Assembly (NCBI GenBank): GCA_038040445.1
Contig: JBBPIG010000011.1
Span: 124,001-188,000 of the forward strand
Length of the DNA: 64,000 nucleotides
Origin: Acidobacteriota bacterium
GTDB taxonomy: Bacteria > Acidobacteriota > Blastocatellia > UBA7656
Reading direction: 5' to 3'
A model generated the notes under the pieces. It ran no database searches. It was not told the DNA's origin and was given only the letters and a program-made list of their open reading frames with translations. How positions within the stretch are numbered: the stretch's first letter is position 1; every line of letters begins with the position of its first letter. The position numbers and the translations under genes were made by a program. This document shows, one piece after another, positions 46,472-56,388 of this stretch.

Positions 46472-47158
46472 TCATTTCTTCTTCGGCGACTGCCACGACA
46501 GCGCTGAAGCGAGAGCTCGCGCTTCCGCCGGCATCTCGACTGCGCCTTCGAGCAGAATCTTACGCGCATCGACATCCTTGCCGTAGAAGTCGCGATTGTC
46601 GTCCTTGTCCGCTCTGAGCGTTGCGCCGTCCAACGAAATACCGGCGAACAATCCCTTGGCGCGCGAGTACGTGAGGATCTCGGCGTCCATCCTGATATTC
46701 GTCTGCGCCGCTGTTTGACGGCCGACGGGGCCGGCTGCCGCGGACGCATCGGCTCCTATGGTGAACTTGTCGCCGATCAGTTTGTCGACCCCTTTGCGAT
46801 TCATCATCAGCATCACCACATCTATCTGGGTGAACCCGATCTGGAAGCCGATGCTGCCGCCCTCGATGGTGATGAACGACGGCGCTGTCCAGCTTCGGTC
46901 AGGCTTGCGGCACATGATCAGGCCCTTGCCGTATTTCCCGCCGAGGCCCAGGCCGCCCTTCTTCAAGCCAGGCACGATACCGACGCACTCGCATTTGTTT
47001 AGCAGGTCTTCGGGAATCCCCTTGTCGGGCGTCTTCATTATTTCGCTGAAGACTTCGGTTGCTCGCTGCAGTCTTTTGACTACGTCTCTTCGATCGGCTG
47101 CCATCGCGGCGCTCGATAAAAGCAACAGAAGCGAACAGGAAACTAGAACTGATTTCAT
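46472..47158 (-). CDS. SYLF-domain (Ysc84-type lipid-binding) secreted protein
   Basis: 228 residues, signal peptide about 1-20 (MKSVLVSCSLLLLLSSAAMA). The SYLF pattern is RLQRATEVFSEIMKTPDKGI, then CECVGIVPGLKKGGLGLGGK, then the glycine-rich IGFQIGFTQIDVVMLMMNRK and GADASAAAGPVGR. In eukaryotes SYLF domains bind phosphoinositides; the bacterial role is unknown, possibly in the envelope. It is the next gene on the minus strand after the giant kinase fusion (140 bases between stop and start), so it may belong to the same unit. Confidence 0.9.
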   Translation of the reverse strand: MKSVLVSCSLLLLLSSAAMAADRRDVVKRLQRATEVFSEIMKTPDKGIPEDLLNKCECVGIVPGLKKGGLGLGGKYGKGLIMCRKPDRSWTAPSFITIEGGSIGFQIGFTQIDVVMLMMNRKGVDKLIGDKFTIGADASAAAGPVGRQTAAQTNIRMDAEILTYSRAKGLFAGISLDGATLRADKDDNRDFYGKDVDARKILLEGAVEMPAEARALASALSWQSPKKK

Positions 47159-47298
47159 GGGTGATGCCTCATACTCGCGATGATTTGGTTATTAGAGCGT
47201 CCACGCGGCCCGCGGCGAGTCTAGCCGCCGCCTACCTTTGCATCATACCGAAGCTGCCTCGTCGCTGTCACCCCATCGGCGACGATTGGGGGTCCCGT

Positions 47299-50200
47299 CT
47301 AGCTTCGGATCCGAAGACTCGCATAATCAACCACAGTCGCACCGTAGGACAGCGAGAGTCCCTCAACTTCCGGCCTCGCAAACCGGTAAGTCTGCTCGTG
47401 GAAGAGAGGAAGCAGCAGGGCATCGCGCACGATAATCTCCTCGATCTGGCGGTAGAGGGAATGGCGCACCGGTGGAGAGGTTTCGGCTCGTCCTCGTTCG
47501 ATAAGCCGGTCGATCTCAGCAGACCCACACAGTCGCCCGTTGATTCCCTCGCGAGAGTGCAGAATGTTGACGAAGGTGTCCGCGTCAGGGTAGTCGGCGA
47601 CCCAGCGCGCCACTGCCAGGTCGACCGTGGCTCGTGTCTGAGCCTCCATCAGCTCGGCCATTGTCCTGTTTAGAGGTCGAATGTTTATTCCCTTCTGACG
47701 AAAGGCGGCTGAGAGTTCCCGGGCGAGCGCCGAGTATTCGCCGAAATAAACCGGGTTGAGTGCCGCGGTCAATTCAATCTCGGCTAGTGGTTGTTCCGGC
47801 CCCGACGAAGCCGCGCCGGTCATGCGTGGTGTGTATGCGGGATCATGACCGAGGAGACCTGGCGGGATGAGCCCGTGTGCTGGTATTGCAAGACGCCCCA
47901 GCGTCTGACGAACGAGTGCGGCGACGTCGACTGACTGAACAAGGCTCTGGCGGACGCCCTTGTCGCTCAGAGGCCCCTGATGCGTATTGAACGCAACGTA
48001 GTATGTAATGAGCCGGGGCGTCTCGCGGTAGCCCGGAGCGAAGTCGGGCTCGCGTCGCAATGGCTCCACGTCCGACGGTAACAGATCCGACGCCAGCGAA
48101 AACCTGCCGGCGCGAAACTCCGAAACAATGTCTGCCGGGGAAACACCAAAACTGAAAACCAGTCCCTCGTTTCTGGGATACCCCGCGCGCCAATAAGTCT
48201 TGTTGCGTTCAAGCTCGAGCCGGCGGCCCGGATCGAACTTCACCACCCGATACGGTCCTGTTCCTACACAACCCTCGCGCCAGCTCTCGCCAACTGGTTC
48301 CACTCCCTCAGGTACGATTGAGGCCCCGGGATAAGAAATCAGAGCGGGGAAGATTGATACTGGTTCGTCGAGTTCGATCGTGAATTCATTGGCGGTGTGG
48401 ATTCGAAACCCGGCAAGATCCCCAGCCTCGCCGCCCAACAGCGCCTTCGCTCCCCGGATCCGAGAGTAGAACCACCGGCACCCGCTTTCAGGATTCTGCA
48501 GCAACCGTTCGAAGGAATAGCGGACATCGCGCGCGGTGAGTCTGCGACCGTCGTGGAAGCGAACATCGTCCCTGAGACGAAACAGGTATCTCCTGCCTCC
48601 CTCTTCCACTCTGAATTCAGCCGCGAGCCACGGAATAATCCTGCCCCCGACCTCGCGAGTCAACGTCTCGTAGATGCTCGGAAGCACCTCTGACTGTTCC
48701 AGAGTCGACGACAGTGACGGGTCCAGACTTGCAATCACCCCGGCGATGGGAACTTGGATATTCCCGCTGGCAGTACGGACGCTCTCGGTCACGGTGGCGG
48801 CCGATTCAACCTTGCCTAGCCCTGAATAGTTCACGTAAGGGGCGCTGCCCCACAGCTTAAGCCCGCGCACTTTCGCGCTGGCGAGGCGGTGATCAATGTC
48901 ATGAAATAGTGGGAAGAGTACACCGGATTCCAAGAGAAGGTTCTCGTACTTCCGATAAAGAGACGCTCTGACGTTCGGCCGGCTCTCCGAGCGAGCCTCT
49001 TCCAATATCTGATCGCCTTCAGCGGAAGCGATGTAGTTGCGATAGAGGCCGACACGCGAGTGAAACAGACTGTGCGTGAAATTGTCGGGATCGTCATAGT
49101 CGGCGTTCCACCGCCCGATGCGCAAGTCCAACCCTTCATTGTGCTGGTCGGCGTCCAGGTACTGGGACATAGTGGGTGTCGCGATCTCAACTTCAACTCC
49201 CAGTTCTGACCAGATTGAGAACAGAGTTTTCAGAAGCGATCCATATCGGTCCTGAAGCAGCGGATGGACCGAGGCCTTGAGCCGGATAGGCGGAGTCACC
49301 TCTGCCGCACGCAGCATTTCAATCGCCTCTTCGCGTGTGAGCATATGGCGTCTCCGGCCAGGGTCGTGGCCAAGCATGCCGGGTGGAATAAGGCAGACAG
49401 CGGGCTGCGAGAAGCGTCCCAGCGTTTGCCATACCAGATCATGTGTACGCACTACGCCGGAGAGCGCGCGGCGCACCGACAGGTTCTGCCCCACCGGGCC
49501 CGTGAGCGAGTTGAACATCACAAAATAAGTATTCTTTCGAGGGGCCTCGACGAGTCCACCGCGGAAGCGCGGGTCGCGCAGGAGCTCTTCCAGGTCCTGA
49601 GGCGAGAGGTCGCGCGCAAGATCCAGCTCACCCGAGCGCAGGCCCGAGGCGATTGCTGATGCGCTCAGGCCATGGCGAAACTCAATCGCATCAAGCGCGG
49701 CTGGTGTGCCCTTCCAATAGTCGCGGTTGCACTCGAGGACGATGCGTCCGCGATCATACGATGCCAGGCTGAAGGGACCTGTGCCAATTGGGAGCGAGCC
49801 GCCGGTGGCGTCTCGCGTGATGCCAGTCTTGTAGTCTGCGAGCAGCGCCGGATAGATCGAAAGCGGCTCGTTGAGTTGAATCTCGAGCTTGGTGCCAGAG
49901 TGAGCCACCATGCCCACCAGGCCGCTTGCTTCTTGCTCCGCGAAGTCTCGGACACCACGGATCGCGGCCATCGCAGCGGGCAGCTCTTGAGAAGCCTGGC
50001 GAATCGCGCGCTCGAATGACTGCTTGACGTCTTCGGCCGTAAGGAGATGACCATCTTGGAAGCGGACGTGATCGCGCAGGGTGAGTATGAACGATTCTCC
50101 TTCATTCGCCACTTCCCATTTCTCGCAGAGAGCCGGAACGAGATTGCCCTCCTGGTCAGTAGCCAGTAGAGTCTCGAAGACGTTCGTCAGAATCTCCGCC

Positions 50201-52941
50201 TCCTCTACGAGTTCCAGGTTGACAGGTTCGACGGCCTTGACCGGGTTGGCGATTGCTACAACTAACCTTCCACCCTTTGGGATCTCTTCCAGTGCGTCGG
50301 CCTCTTTCGACCCCGGAGCTAGCCTTGCCGCCTCCTCAAGGTACTCATTTGCCTTCTCGTATTCGCCGCCGAGATTGGCGAGCGTCGCCCCTAGCGAGAG
50401 CAGATGCCTGAGGCTCTCTGTCTCTGCGGCTGCGCGAGATGCCTCCATCCCTCTGTTCACCCATCGAGCAGTCTCTTCGGTCCTCCGCGCCTGCCATGCC
50501 GTTTCAGCCGCCAGTACGAGCGCACTCACGGCGCTCGTGTGTTGATTCTCACGCTCGAAAATCTTGATGGCGGACTCAGCCTCTTTTAGCGCCCCGTCTA
50601 CGTCTCCAGCCATCCGATGCGCCTCAGCCAGAAGTATCCGGGCTTTTGCTTCGAGAGACTTTTCCCCTTCCCATTCCTCATCGAGAAACTCGAGAGCGGT
50701 TTTTGCTGAACGCGCCGCCTCCTCTGCACTGAACGCGTCAAGCGCAGCCCTGGCGAGGCGCAGACCGTACTCAACCGTCTTGTCAGGAACATCACCTTGA
50801 GAGAAGTGGTAGACCAGTTGCGGGTAGATGCGTTCCAGCCGTCCTCCGTGACGGCTCTCAATCCGCTCGGCATACTTGCGATGAAGCGATCTGCGCTTCC
50901 GCCGCGAAATCGCCGCGTAGAGGACATCGCGGACAACCCCGCTTGAAAACGTCAAACGGTCTCCGCGCGATTCCCGCTCCTCTTCGATCAGCCCGTCCTC
51001 AACGAGCCGGTCAACTGCGTCCTCTACAGCCCCCTTCTCTCCGGCGAGCATTTCCAGGTCGCCGAAATCAAAAGTCTTGCCAATCACCGAAGCGATCGAA
51101 AGAATCTCTCGCAGGTCCTCCGGCAGCCGCTCGATTCGCTTTTCGACCGCCTGCTGAATCGTCGCCGGTAGCGCATCCGTCGACAGCCCGGTCTCAGCGG
51201 CTAGGCCCCAGGATCCGGTGTTGTCCTTTGCGATCCCGCCGGAATCCAGCAGCGAGCGGACTAGCTCTTTAGTAAAGAACGGGTTCCCTTCAGTCCCGTC
51301 GTATAGTCTTTGTACCAAGCCTCCGGCCAACTCGGGCCCACCAATCAGTGTCTCGAGGAATAACCTGTGCTCGGATGGTGAGAATGACCCGAGCGCGACG
51401 GACGAAAACCGCCGGTCACCGCGAAAGCTGTCGAGCATACGGATGAGCGGGTGGCGGTTGTCTGCGTCGGTCGACCGATAGGTCCCAACAATCAACGTAG
51501 GCGTCGGTCCTAAGCGCCGGACGATGTACTGAAGTGCTTCGATCGAGACCTCCGCCGCGTGCAGGTCTTCGAGGAAGAGGACAAGCGGCCTTCCGCCGGC
51601 GATGCGAGTCAAAGTTCGTGCGAGCAACTCGAAAATGTGCGTTCGGTTTTCAGGCGTTTGCGACTCGCTGGCACGCGCCAGCTTCGAATCGCCTGTAGCC
51701 GCCGAACGAATGTCGCTGATTTCTGAGAGCATTGGGAACAGCGAGACGAGATCGGCTGCCAAATCTGAAAAGTCAGATACGTTACCCGCGGTCGAGGAGC
51801 TTCCCTTCAAGAAGTATTCCTGGATGGCTTCGCAGAACCCCTGATACGGAAAAGATCCGTCCTGTTCGGCGCATCGCCCGTGAAGGACCGTGATCCTGCG
51901 AGCCTTTGCCAGGTTTTCGAGCTCATCAAGAAGGCGCGACTTTCCTATTCCGGCTTCGCCGGCGACGACCACAAACTGACACTCACCGGCCAGGGCGGCA
52001 TTGAATCGCTGGTGCAACTCCGCTAATTCCTTCGCTCGCCCAACGAAGGGCGAGAGCGCCGGTCGCGGGATCAAAAGCGTGCGAGTAAGGGCAACCGATT
52101 TTGCAAAGTCGCTGTCGCGGAGCCTCGACCTGTATCGCCTGAGAGCCTCTGCAATTTCGCTGGCCTTCTGTGGCCGCTTTGCGGGGTCCTTCTCGAGGCA
52201 ACCAAGGACGGTCTTCTGCAACTCCTCGTCAATCTCCGCTCCCAGCGAACGCGGCGGCTGCGGAATCTCATGGACGATGCGGTACAGGATCGATTGTATC
52301 TCACCTGAGAAGGGCGGCTCGCCAACCAGGCATTCGTAGAGCACTGTGCCAACCGAGTAAATATCCGAACGCCCGTCGATCCCGCTCGCAGTCACCTGCT
52401 CGGGGCTCAAATAGGCCATTGTGCCGATCAAGGTTCCAGTCTTGGTGATCCGGCTTTCGGTTGCGGCTCGGGCAAGACCGAAGTCCATTATTCGAATCCG
52501 GACTTTGCCACCTTCCTCGCGCGCAACCATTATGTTTTCCGGCTTGATGTCGCGGTGGACCACGCCTCGCGCGTGGCTGTACTCGAGCGCATCCGCCACC
52601 TGGATCCCCAGGTCGATCACGTCGCCGAGCATCAGGGAGCGGTCCCGCAAAAAGGGGCGCAAGTTTGTTCCTTGCACAACTGGCATCACGAAGAAGAGCG
52701 CCCCCTCATGTTGGCCAAAGTCGTAGATCGAAACGATCGCCGGGTGGTCCATCTGCGCGACCAATTGTGCTTCGCGTTGGAAGCGCTGTTCTGTCTCAGA
52801 ACTGAGCAGCGTTGGCGGGATCAGCTTGATGGCGACGTCGCGGTTCAGAAGCGGGTCGTGGGCGCGATACACCACACCCATCCCTCCGCGTCCAAGCTCC
52901 GCGGCAATCTCGTATCGATTTGAGAGCTTTTGTCCGATCAT
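47299..52941 (-). CDS. Giant fusion: Ser/Thr kinase-AAA ATPase-TPR-two family-5 solute-binding domains
   Basis: 1880 residues from the ATG at 52941 (GCGGAGCGGAG upstream; a longer reading from 52980 is less likely). The kinase spans 10-275 (Lys39, HRDIKPEN at 129-136, DFG at 153-155). An AAA/STAND ATPase starts at about 298, with Walker A GEAGIGKS at 328-335 and Walker B LVLFLEDLHAAE. A helical region and TPRs run to about 880. Two tandem SBP_bac_5 (OppA/DppA-type peptide-binding) domains follow: about 887-1375 (GGRLVVAIANPVKAVEPVN) and about 1389-1880 (NIQVPIAGVIASLDPSL). Each has the family segments RDHVRFQDGHLLTAEDVKQS and RDDVRFHDGRRLTARDVRYS. No TM segment or signal peptide is visible, so the binding domains seem to be cytoplasmic ligand sensors joined to a kinase. 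Confidence 0.9.
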   Translation of the reverse strand: MIGQKLSNRYEIAAELGRGGMGVVYRAHDPLLNRDVAIKLIPPTLLSSETEQRFQREAQLVAQMDHPAIVSIYDFGQHEGALFFVMPVVQGTNLRPFLRDRSLMLGDVIDLGIQVADALEYSHARGVVHRDIKPENIMVAREEGGKVRIRIMDFGLARAATESRITKTGTLIGTMAYLSPEQVTASGIDGRSDIYSVGTVLYECLVGEPPFSGEIQSILYRIVHEIPQPPRSLGAEIDEELQKTVLGCLEKDPAKRPQKASEIAEALRRYRSRLRDSDFAKSVALTRTLLIPRPALSPFVGRAKELAELHQRFNAALAGECQFVVVAGEAGIGKSRLLDELENLAKARRITVLHGRCAEQDGSFPYQGFCEAIQEYFLKGSSSTAGNVSDFSDLAADLVSLFPMLSEISDIRSAATGDSKLARASESQTPENRTHIFELLARTLTRIAGGRPLVLFLEDLHAAEVSIEALQYIVRRLGPTPTLIVGTYRSTDADNRHPLIRMLDSFRGDRRFSSVALGSFSPSEHRLFLETLIGGPELAGGLVQRLYDGTEGNPFFTKELVRSLLDSGGIAKDNTGSWGLAAETGLSTDALPATIQQAVEKRIERLPEDLREILSIASVIGKTFDFGDLEMLAGEKGAVEDAVDRLVEDGLIEEERESRGDRLTFSSGVVRDVLYAAISRRKRRSLHRKYAERIESRHGGRLERIYPQLVYHFSQGDVPDKTVEYGLRLARAALDAFSAEEAARSAKTALEFLDEEWEGEKSLEAKARILLAEAHRMAGDVDGALKEAESAIKIFERENQHTSAVSALVLAAETAWQARRTEETARWVNRGMEASRAAAETESLRHLLSLGATLANLGGEYEKANEYLEEAARLAPGSKEADALEEIPKGGRLVVAIANPVKAVEPVNLELVEEAEILTNVFETLLATDQEGNLVPALCEKWEVANEGESFILTLRDHVRFQDGHLLTAEDVKQSFERAIRQASQELPAAMAAIRGVRDFAEQEASGLVGMVAHSGTKLEIQLNEPLSIYPALLADYKTGITRDATGGSLPIGTGPFSLASYDRGRIVLECNRDYWKGTPAALDAIEFRHGLSASAIASGLRSGELDLARDLSPQDLEELLRDPRFRGGLVEAPRKNTYFVMFNSLTGPVGQNLSVRRALSGVVRTHDLVWQTLGRFSQPAVCLIPPGMLGHDPGRRRHMLTREEAIEMLRAAEVTPPIRLKASVHPLLQDRYGSLLKTLFSIWSELGVEVEIATPTMSQYLDADQHNEGLDLRIGRWNADYDDPDNFTHSLFHSRVGLYRNYIASAEGDQILEEARSESRPNVRASLYRKYENLLLESGVLFPLFHDIDHRLASAKVRGLKLWGSAPYVNYSGLGKVESAATVTESVRTASGNIQVPIAGVIASLDPSLSSTLEQSEVLPSIYETLTREVGGRIIPWLAAEFRVEEGGRRYLFRLRDDVRFHDGRRLTARDVRYSFERLLQNPESGCRWFYSRIRGAKALLGGEAGDLAGFRIHTANEFTIELDEPVSIFPALISYPGASIVPEGVEPVGESWREGCVGTGPYRVVKFDPGRRLELERNKTYWRAGYPRNEGLVFSFGVSPADIVSEFRAGRFSLASDLLPSDVEPLRREPDFAPGYRETPRLITYYVAFNTHQGPLSDKGVRQSLVQSVDVAALVRQTLGRLAIPAHGLIPPGLLGHDPAYTPRMTGAASSGPEQPLAEIELTAALNPVYFGEYSALARELSAAFRQKGINIRPLNRTMAELMEAQTRATVDLAVARWVADYPDADTFVNILHSREGINGRLCGSAEIDRLIERGRAETSPPVRHSLYRQIEEIIVRDALLLPLFHEQTYRFARPEVEGLSLSYGATVVDYASLRIRS

Positions 52942-53074
52942 CTCCGCTCCGCGACTCCGCGCTTCGCGGGTGCCGCACACGAACTAGGGGACTTCCATGG
53001 CTGGGTCATAAGCGAGGGAATAGCTAGCGAGAGACGAGTTCAGTTCATCACTCATCACGCATCACCGAGCGGCG

Positions 53075-54124
53075 TCATCCAAAGGTCACCATCAACTCGC
53101 GCCCGAAACTAAACTGGGGCCGGCGGCGCTGCTTCAAAGCCTTCGTTCCGGTCTGCGACAGTGCGGTCACCAGGATCGGCATCGCGATCGTCGGGTCGCA
53201 AAGCACGGACACGGTTTTCGCGTCCTTAGCGACGCGGCCCCACGTTTGAGCTTCTTCAAAGCTGCGCCCCGAAGTCGCGCTGCTTTCCGGAAGATCGAGC
53301 CCGATCTGCAAAGCGTACTTGTGACCTCGCATGGTCTGCTTGATGATCGAGGCGGTCACTTCGGTTTGGTGTACGAAACTCTTCGGCTGGCCGCCGCCGA
53401 ACAATACTACCGACGTGTTCACCGACCTGGCCATGATCTGCGCCGCCTCGACGACGTCCTGGATGATGTCAAACTGAAACGGGTTTTTGCGATTGACGCG
53501 GGACGTCGCTATTCCAACGGCGATGGCCGAGTCGGCGACGCCGGGGCAAAAGACCGGCACCTTAGCCTTGTATGCGGAAGTGAGTATGCCGTCCTCGGTC
53601 GCAATTTCCGCAAGCTCGCGGCCCAGCAGATGCAGAAACTCGCGCGTCGAATAAGGCCGCGAATGGTCCACGGTGTTCGCAAAGTTCCCCACCCACTCAT
53701 CTGCTTCGCGGTACTCGTGCTCGCTCGCCAGGGTGTCATAGAACCGGCCGACCTGGGCTTCTTGAAGCTCGTCGTCGGTGACGCCCGGAAGCGCTTGATA
53801 GTGATAGCGTCCCAGCGTCTCGTGCAGATCGTGGAAAAGGTTCGCGCCGGTCGACACGACTACGTCGACAAAATGATTCTTGATCAAATAAGAGATCAGC
53901 CGGCGCATTCCGGCTGCGACCAGCGCGCCGCTCAACCCCATCAAAACCGTCGAGTTGTCTTCCAGCATTTCCAGCCACAGGTTATGCGACTCGGCGAGGG
54001 CCCGCGCCTGAAAGCCCGCCCCTTCCATCTTCTGGAGAATGCCGGCCACTGATCGATCGCGATCGATCTGAATGGGGCGCGTGGGCGCCGTCAAATACTT
54101 TGAGCTCTTTTGCTTTCTCATCAT
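53075..54124 (-). CDS. Deoxyhypusine-synthase-like protein (probable polyamine enzyme)
   Basis: 349 residues. It has the deoxyhypusine synthase fold pattern: NSTVLMGLSGALVAAGMRR, VVSTGANLFHDLHE, VVLFGGGQPKSFVHQ and SATSGRSFEEAQTWGRVAKD. Bacteria lack eIF5A, and such proteins are thought to make homospermidine or related polyamines from putrescine/spermidine. The Lys of the SWGK motif that forms the enzyme-intermediate imine in human DHS is Arg here (WGR, read from the bases at 53236-53244). The arginine decarboxylase gene is directly upstream on the same strand, which supports a polyamine role. Confidence 0.88.
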   Translation of the reverse strand: MMRKQKSSKYLTAPTRPIQIDRDRSVAGILQKMEGAGFQARALAESHNLWLEMLEDNSTVLMGLSGALVAAGMRRLISYLIKNHFVDVVVSTGANLFHDLHETLGRYHYQALPGVTDDELQEAQVGRFYDTLASEHEYREADEWVGNFANTVDHSRPYSTREFLHLLGRELAEIATEDGILTSAYKAKVPVFCPGVADSAIAVGIATSRVNRKNPFQFDIIQDVVEAAQIMARSVNTSVVLFGGGQPKSFVHQTEVTASIIKQTMRGHKYALQIGLDLPESSATSGRSFEEAQTWGRVAKDAKTVSVLCDPTIAMPILVTALSQTGTKALKQRRRPQFSFGRELMVTFG

Positions 54125-54130
54125 CGCTGT

Positions 54131-54223
54131 TTAGTCCTTGGTCCGTAGTCCTTAGTCCGTAGTAGCCGCAAACGGGAATATTCTCATCCGCGCAACTGAC
54201 TACTGACTACGGACTACGGACAA
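54131..54223. repeat. Heptamer palindrome family B, copy 3
   Basis: The left arm TTAGTCCTTGGTCCGTAGTC and its continuation, with the right arm GACTACTGACTACGGACTAC, enclose about 35 bases. It lies in the gap between the two polyamine genes. Confidence 0.85.
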
Positions 54224-56122
54224 CTATTCGAGATATGTGTACCGATTGATGTCGGATTCATATTGCTTCATGAGCGAGCCGGCTTCTTCCTCGCTCAAGA
54301 ACCCGCCGGCGACGCGCGCGCTTATCATTCGCTGCAAGCTTTCCCACGCCTGGCCCTTGTCGTAGCGGGCTACCCTAAGCATGTCGCCGATGCGGCTTCC
54401 CTGCACGATCTTCTTGATGTGGTAGCGCCCATCGGTGTCGATGATCACGTGGGCTTCATTCGGGCGGCCGAACAGGTTGTGATTGCTGCCCATCACCTCT
54501 TGATAAGCCCCGACAAGAAAGATCGCGATGTAGTACGGGTCGCCGGTGAACGGGTGCAACTCGAGCACCTCTTTGACATCCTTCAAATCGACGAACTTGT
54601 CTATGTGGCCGTCCGAATCGCACGTTAGGTCCACGAACGTGGCGTAGTCGGTGGGTTGCTCATTAAGCCGATGGATCGGCATGATCGGGAAGAGTTGGTC
54701 GATCGCCCAGTGGTCAGGCAGCGAGCGAAAGACTGAGAAGTTGCACAGGTACTTCGATGCCAGGATCTTCTTCAAATCGTCGAACTCTTCTTCCTGAACT
54801 TTGGTCGTCTTAGCGAACTTCGATGCACGCGCGCACACTTCCCAGAACAGCACTTCGCCCTTCGCCCGATCCTCGAGACTGATCAGCCCGAGATTGAACT
54901 GCGTGTGCAGTTCGTCCTTGTGGTCGAGCGAGTCGTGATAGTACTCGCGATAGTTCTTCGCGTTTATGTCGTCGTAGAGCGCCTTCAGCTCGACAATCAC
55001 CTGGGGGTCGTCTTCGTCGACGCTGACCTCGGGCTGATCGTCGGCGAAGGTCTCTATCTCGTCGCGAATCGATGTGACGAACACCGCGTGATAAGCAGCC
55101 ATCACCCGCCCGCTTTCGGTCACCAGGTTCGGCTCCGGCACATTCTCGTCATCGCACACAGACTTGATGGTGTAGACGACGTCGTTGGCGAACTCTTGCG
55201 TCGTGTAATTCACCGACGACTCGAACGTGGTCTTCGATCCGTCGTAGTCGACGCCCATGCCGCCGCCTATGTCGAGGAACTCGACGTCGATATGCATCTG
55301 ACGAATTTTGGAATAGACCCTGGCGGCCTCTTTCATGGCAGCTTTGACGCGCTTGATGTCGGTGATCTGCGAGCCGATGTGAAAGTGCAGCAGCTTCAAC
55401 AGGTCGGTCATCTGGAACTCGCGCAGCAGGCGAATGCATTCGAGGATCTCCGAGGGCGTGAGCCCAAACTTCGCCGACTCGCCGCCCGAGGAAGCCCATT
55501 TGCCCGAGCCCTTTGAATAGAGCTTGGCGCGAATGCCAATGCTCGGCCGAATGCCGGTCTCTTGCGCGCGGCGGATGATCATCTTCAGCTCGTTCAGCTT
55601 TTCAACGACGATCACCACGCGCTTTCCGATTTGAACTCCGGTCAGCGCGAGGTTAATGAAAGCTTCATCCTTGAAACCGTTACAGATGAGCAGCGACTCG
55701 GGCACTTGTTCCAGCGACAGAGCCGCGTACAACTCGGCTTTGGAACCGCACTCGACGCCGAAGTTGTACTTCCCGCCCTCGCGTAGAAACTCCTCGACCA
55801 CCTCGCGACGGGGGTTGACCTTCATCGGAAATACGCCGAAGTGCCCGCCGGCATAGCTGAATTCGCGCGACGCATCCTGGAACGAGCGCTGAACTTTCTT
55901 GAGCTGGTTGGTGAGAATCTGTGGGAAGCGAAGCAGGATCGGGAGCTGAAGACGGCGCCCCTCAACGAGGTCGTCAATGAGTTCCTTGATATCGACGGAA
56001 CGGGTGTCGCCCTCGGCAGGGCGGACCGCAAGATGGCCCTTTCGGTTTACCTCAAAGTATCCTGCTCCCCAATTTTCCACACCATAGGTCTGAATGACCT
56101 CGTCCAGTGTGATGTTCTTCAT
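54224..56122 (-). CDS. speA: Biosynthetic arginine decarboxylase
   Basis: 632 residues, the usual length of SpeA (about 630-660). It has the PLP-binding lysine segment GVFPMKVNPRREVV near residue 100, a TIM barrel with HFHIGSQ and FLDIGGGMGVDYDG, and the C-terminal beta-domain with CDSDG. It converts arginine to agmatine and carbon dioxide, the first step from arginine to putrescine. AAGG lies seven bases before the ATG. It precedes the DHS-like gene by about 100 bases with a repeat between them. Confidence 0.96.
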   Translation of the reverse strand: MKNITLDEVIQTYGVENWGAGYFEVNRKGHLAVRPAEGDTRSVDIKELIDDLVEGRRLQLPILLRFPQILTNQLKKVQRSFQDASREFSYAGGHFGVFPMKVNPRREVVEEFLREGGKYNFGVECGSKAELYAALSLEQVPESLLICNGFKDEAFINLALTGVQIGKRVVIVVEKLNELKMIIRRAQETGIRPSIGIRAKLYSKGSGKWASSGGESAKFGLTPSEILECIRLLREFQMTDLLKLLHFHIGSQITDIKRVKAAMKEAARVYSKIRQMHIDVEFLDIGGGMGVDYDGSKTTFESSVNYTTQEFANDVVYTIKSVCDDENVPEPNLVTESGRVMAAYHAVFVTSIRDEIETFADDQPEVSVDEDDPQVIVELKALYDDINAKNYREYYHDSLDHKDELHTQFNLGLISLEDRAKGEVLFWEVCARASKFAKTTKVQEEEFDDLKKILASKYLCNFSVFRSLPDHWAIDQLFPIMPIHRLNEQPTDYATFVDLTCDSDGHIDKFVDLKDVKEVLELHPFTGDPYYIAIFLVGAYQEVMGSNHNLFGRPNEAHVIIDTDGRYHIKKIVQGSRIGDMLRVARYDKGQAWESLQRMISARVAGGFLSEEEAGSLMKQYESDINRYTYLE

Positions 56123-56388
56123 CTAGCGCCTTCCCTGCCGGAACTCATGCACCTGCCTCGAAAACCGTTGGGCTTATAAGGATTGGAATTTATCAGATTT
56201 AGCGGAGGGAAGTCTACAACTATTTTTTTCACCTGCCCGGGGGGCCGACCTCTCGCGCCTAGTAGAAACCAATCGCAGAACCACCGATCCCCGCGGCCCA
56301 AGATTTTGGTCATTGTGTTCGATTGACAACGAGCAAGCTCGGCAGCACTATTGATTCCTAAGCAACCTAAGCCTTATTTGGAGCCGAT

